Of a DNA stretch of 64,000 nucleotides, positions 61,830-64,000 are shown in pieces. The notes below the pieces were generated by a model. That model had not been told where the DNA came from, did not search any database, and saw nothing but the letters and a program-made list of their open reading frames with translations. The stretch is from CBDCVY01 sp965223245 (GTDB lineage Bacteria; Nitrospinota; Nitrospinia; Nitrospinales; Nitrospinaceae). The stretch lies in assembly GCA_965223245.1 (NCBI GenBank), contig CBDCVY010000013.1:124001-188000 (forward strand), in the 5' to 3' direction. The position numbers were made by a program, and so were the translations under genes. Numbering within the stretch: the first letter of the stretch is position 1; every line of letters begins with the position of its first letter.

Positions 61830-64000
61830 TATCTCACCTTAATCGGTAATGGTTTTTGAGGATTGTTATCTGCTTTCGATTTAGTCGGAATATCAAATAA
61901 GGGTTTAGGACCCACGCTTTCATTTCCAAATTGTTTTTCTTCACGTCTTTGCACCATCTCATCTATAGTGTCTTGAAGAGAAGGAAACTCAATTAACAAA
62001 CTGTTTCTGGCTTGTGCTAAGTAACCATTGTAAATATCTTTGACTATGAGTTCCTTTCCTCCTCCGGGGCCATCCGTAGCTTTTTGATAAGCATCCGTTT
62101 TTATGATTTTCCTTAATGCCTGTTTGAGGTTGTCGCCTTCAGGATTCTTTTCCTCTTTACCGGTAAGGAGAATCAACCGGTTGTGCTGTTCCGGTGTGAG
62201 TTCAACAACCGTTCCCTGGGATCGGAATAACCTTGATGGTCTTCTTAAACCGAATCCTTGTTGAATCAGTTCCTGATCGACTTCATCATTTTTTTGAGTA
62301 GAGGTTTCAATAGGAGAGAAAAAATCAGGTCCCCAGGCACCATCACGGGTTTTTATGTTTCCCCATAAATCTAAACTCGGTGGAAGCTTTTCAGATAACC
62401 CTGGAATTGAGGCCATAATCTCATCATACAGACCTCTGGTTTCCCTGAATACCGGATCGAGTTGACCGGCCATATGAGCAGACAATCTTGGAACAACTGT
62501 TTTGAATAGATTATCCCAATAAGCCGCATCACTTCTTTCAGGATTAAGAATAGAATTGAGGACCTGCCTTAATCCCCTGGCATAGTTTCTGGAAAGAATT
62601 TGTCTGGCTAGCGCAATTTGTAGAGCCAGGAAAGCTCGTTCTGTTGTGTTTTCATCAGCAACGGAAGCAATCAGTTTATAATCAGCGACTAATCCTAAAA
62701 TGGTTCCAAGACCGCCATCTAATCGATTGAAAGAGTAATAGTGTTTTTTACCATCATTATCTTCCACAATAATCGAGTTAGGTTTCCAACCGTCTCTTCT
62801 TAAAGTTTCTCTTAAGGCTCCACTGCCAGGACCCACCGGTCCGGAACCGGAAATCATTCCGGATACTGCCATTTGAGCGGCTGTATATATGAAAGCTCCA
62901 CCCATAAGTAATCGGGCCAGTTGTGTATCCCTTCTAGCTCCACCGGCTTTGATATCTTCTCTTACTTCACCCAGTCTTCTTCTTAGAATAGGTAATCGCT
63001 CAAAAGTGTATTTAGCCAGATTGACTGGAGTACGAATAAAGGGAAAAGTGATTCTTAGAATGGGAGCCGCATCCACAAACTCGGTAAACTTTTGCCCTGC
63101 TTCGCCTAAGGGTTTTGTGAATGTTAAATAAGCGGCTGTATCAGTTGCTTCTATCTTTAATGAGGGTGGTGGATTATTTCTCAGTCGAATGATTTCATCT
63201 GCTAATTCTTTGCCTTCTAAACCTCGATTGACCGCATTACGATAAGCCAGGGCATTGAGTTTCATTCGGTAGGCAAACACTTTAAAGAACTCATCTTCAG
63301 CCATGAGAAGTTTTAAAGGAATACGGTAAATGGTTCCAATGGCATCAATTGTTCTACCCAAGGGACCGGATTTCTCTATTTTCTTTGGTCCTACTTTGCC
63401 AATGAACCCGGCAAAACCGATTTCATCTTTTAGCCCTTTAAAAGCCGCCTCTACATTTTCAGAAGTTAGTGCCGGTTCTCTTAATCCTTCGATTTTAGTA
63501 AATTCAGATTGAGGTTCGCCGGTTCGAAATGCTTTAACAGATAGAGTCCAGGCTTCTTTCAAGGTTTGATCAATGGCAAACAAGGCGGCTCTTACTTCCA
63601 TCAGTCGAATAGGATCAACGGTTCCTCTTGCTCTACCAATGACAGCGGCAATGGGGGTTTCTACAAAGAAATGACCTAAGTTAGTTAGAAGATTGGACAC
63701 CATGTTGGCCGCATGGGTTTTAGGACTGGATAACAATCCAGCAAGCCAGGCTTCGAGAAACATTTTACCGAACCCGGGACGGGCATAAGTTTTGGCAAAC
63801 TCTTCCAGTTGATCCGGAGTCTCTAAAGCATCTAAGCGAACCGCTAATGTGAAATCATCTATATTAGGTGGCAGTTCATTAACAAGATCATCCACTTTAT
63901 CTGCAAACAGACGATTGCCTAAATTGCCTGTGATAATTCTCCTGGATCCCAGTAATCTACTGGCCTCAGCACTCATCAACTGTTCCTTGGAAGTAATGAT
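61829..64000 (-). CDS. Phage-type large polyvalent protein (partial, continues beyond window)
   Basis: The frame is open from 61829 to the right edge (at least 723 residues), so the N-terminus lies outside. Visible content: hydrophobic helical segments (FLEAWLAGLLSSPKTHAANM, FIRTPVNLAKYTFERLP), a glycine-rich membrane-like stretch (LLMGGAFIYTAAQMAVSGMI) and a long charged C-terminus. This is characteristic of the very large internal/polyvalent proteins of phages and plasmids, likely injected or membrane-active. A methionine at 63976 is internal, since the upstream codons also look coding. It suggests that the island derives from or contains a prophage. Confidence 0.7.
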   Translation of the reverse strand: MITSKEQLMSAEASRLLGSRRIITGNLGNRLFADKVDDLVNELPPNIDDFTLAVRLDALETPDQLEEFAKTYARPGFGKMFLEAWLAGLLSSPKTHAANMVSNLLTNLGHFFVETPIAAVIGRARGTVDPIRLMEVRAALFAIDQTLKEAWTLSVKAFRTGEPQSEFTKIEGLREPALTSENVEAAFKGLKDEIGFAGFIGKVGPKKIEKSGPLGRTIDAIGTIYRIPLKLLMAEDEFFKVFAYRMKLNALAYRNAVNRGLEGKELADEIIRLRNNPPPSLKIEATDTAAYLTFTKPLGEAGQKFTEFVDAAPILRITFPFIRTPVNLAKYTFERLPILRRRLGEVREDIKAGGARRDTQLARLLMGGAFIYTAAQMAVSGMISGSGPVGPGSGALRETLRRDGWKPNSIIVEDNDGKKHYYSFNRLDGGLGTILGLVADYKLIASVADENTTERAFLALQIALARQILSRNYARGLRQVLNSILNPERSDAAYWDNLFKTVVPRLSAHMAGQLDPVFRETRGLYDEIMASIPGLSEKLPPSLDLWGNIKTRDGAWGPDFFSPIETSTQKNDEVDQELIQQGFGLRRPSRLFRSQGTVVELTPEQHNRLILLTGKEEKNPEGDNLKQALRKIIKTDAYQKATDGPGGGKELIVKDIYNGYLAQARNSLLIEFPSLQDTIDEMVQRREEKQFGNESVGPKPLFDIPTKSKADNNPQKPLPIKVR

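Overview
The window is AT-rich bacterial DNA from a motile, Gram-negative-type cell. It has four flagellin genes plus flaG, Sec and Tat signal peptides, a DUF481 outer-membrane barrel, a YceK-type lipoprotein and a diheme cytochrome c. The mix of an NxrC-like cytochrome/heme-binding protein, GldA/F/G-type ABC exporter genes and full serine and histidine pathway genes would fit a Nitrospinota/Nitrospirota-like lineage. That placement is inference; no rRNA is present.

Layout. 1-3374: three adjacent DUF1566 genes, a SEC-C protein and a parvulin, closed by a bidirectional terminator. 3377-10736 (minus): serA, a class-V aminotransferase, an RDD membrane protein, an acidic zinc-ribbon protein, a secreted subtilase and an LhgO-like oxidase. 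10920-15907 (plus): dgt, two YbjQ-family genes, an M48 protease, a TPR protein with a dead trypsin-like domain, and a secreted unknown. 15927-19221 (minus): a tight operon of dihaem cytochrome c/EB-dehydrogenase-like protein, SUMF1-fold protein and MsrP-like Tat molybdoenzyme. 19364-21682: LOG, Nfu, macro-domain and dUTPase genes. 22485-27538 (minus): a translationally coupled ABC exporter operon (ATPase, permease, GldG-like, DUF4340). 27660-34734 (minus): an oxidoreductase, flaG, four minimal flagellins (three with excellent sigma-28 promoters) and a SpsF-like cytidylyltransferase. 34791-44987: mostly metabolic and hypothetical genes including hisA-hisF, rfbC, ldcA, an SDR, SirB1-like and 1-Cys peroxiredoxin genes.

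45077-64000 looks like a mobile island. It begins at tRNA-Lys(CTT), followed at once by a 9-bp direct repeat of the kind tyrosine integrases bind, and then carries only accessory genes. These are a PD-(D/E)XK protein, a SEC-C/nuclease-like protein, decayed small genes, a four-gene coiled-coil operon, a giant Sec-exported RHS toxin with its candidate immunity gene, a HEPN-like protein and a phage-type polyvalent protein running off the edge. No integrase lies in the window.

The two most interesting items are both in the island. (1) The RHS protein (2727 aa) ends in a colicin E3-type 16S rRNase domain with all catalytic residues kept. It is followed 6 nt later by a zinc-ribbon immunity candidate unrelated to colicin Im3. 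(2) The coiled-coil operon has a near-consensus sigma-70 promoter (TTGACA-17-TATATT) and then a leader of about 178 nt holding two successive structured elements, each ending in a U-run. The second is a branched fold with a GNRA loop that ends just before the Shine-Dalgarno. This looks like a riboswitch or attenuator of a class I cannot name.

Four genes too short for routine ORF calling were read directly: a 34-aa one-TM protein (13868-13972), a 58-aa basic protein (39458-39634), a 59-aa protein (48523-48702) and a zinc-ribbon pseudogene with two in-frame stops (48686-48874).
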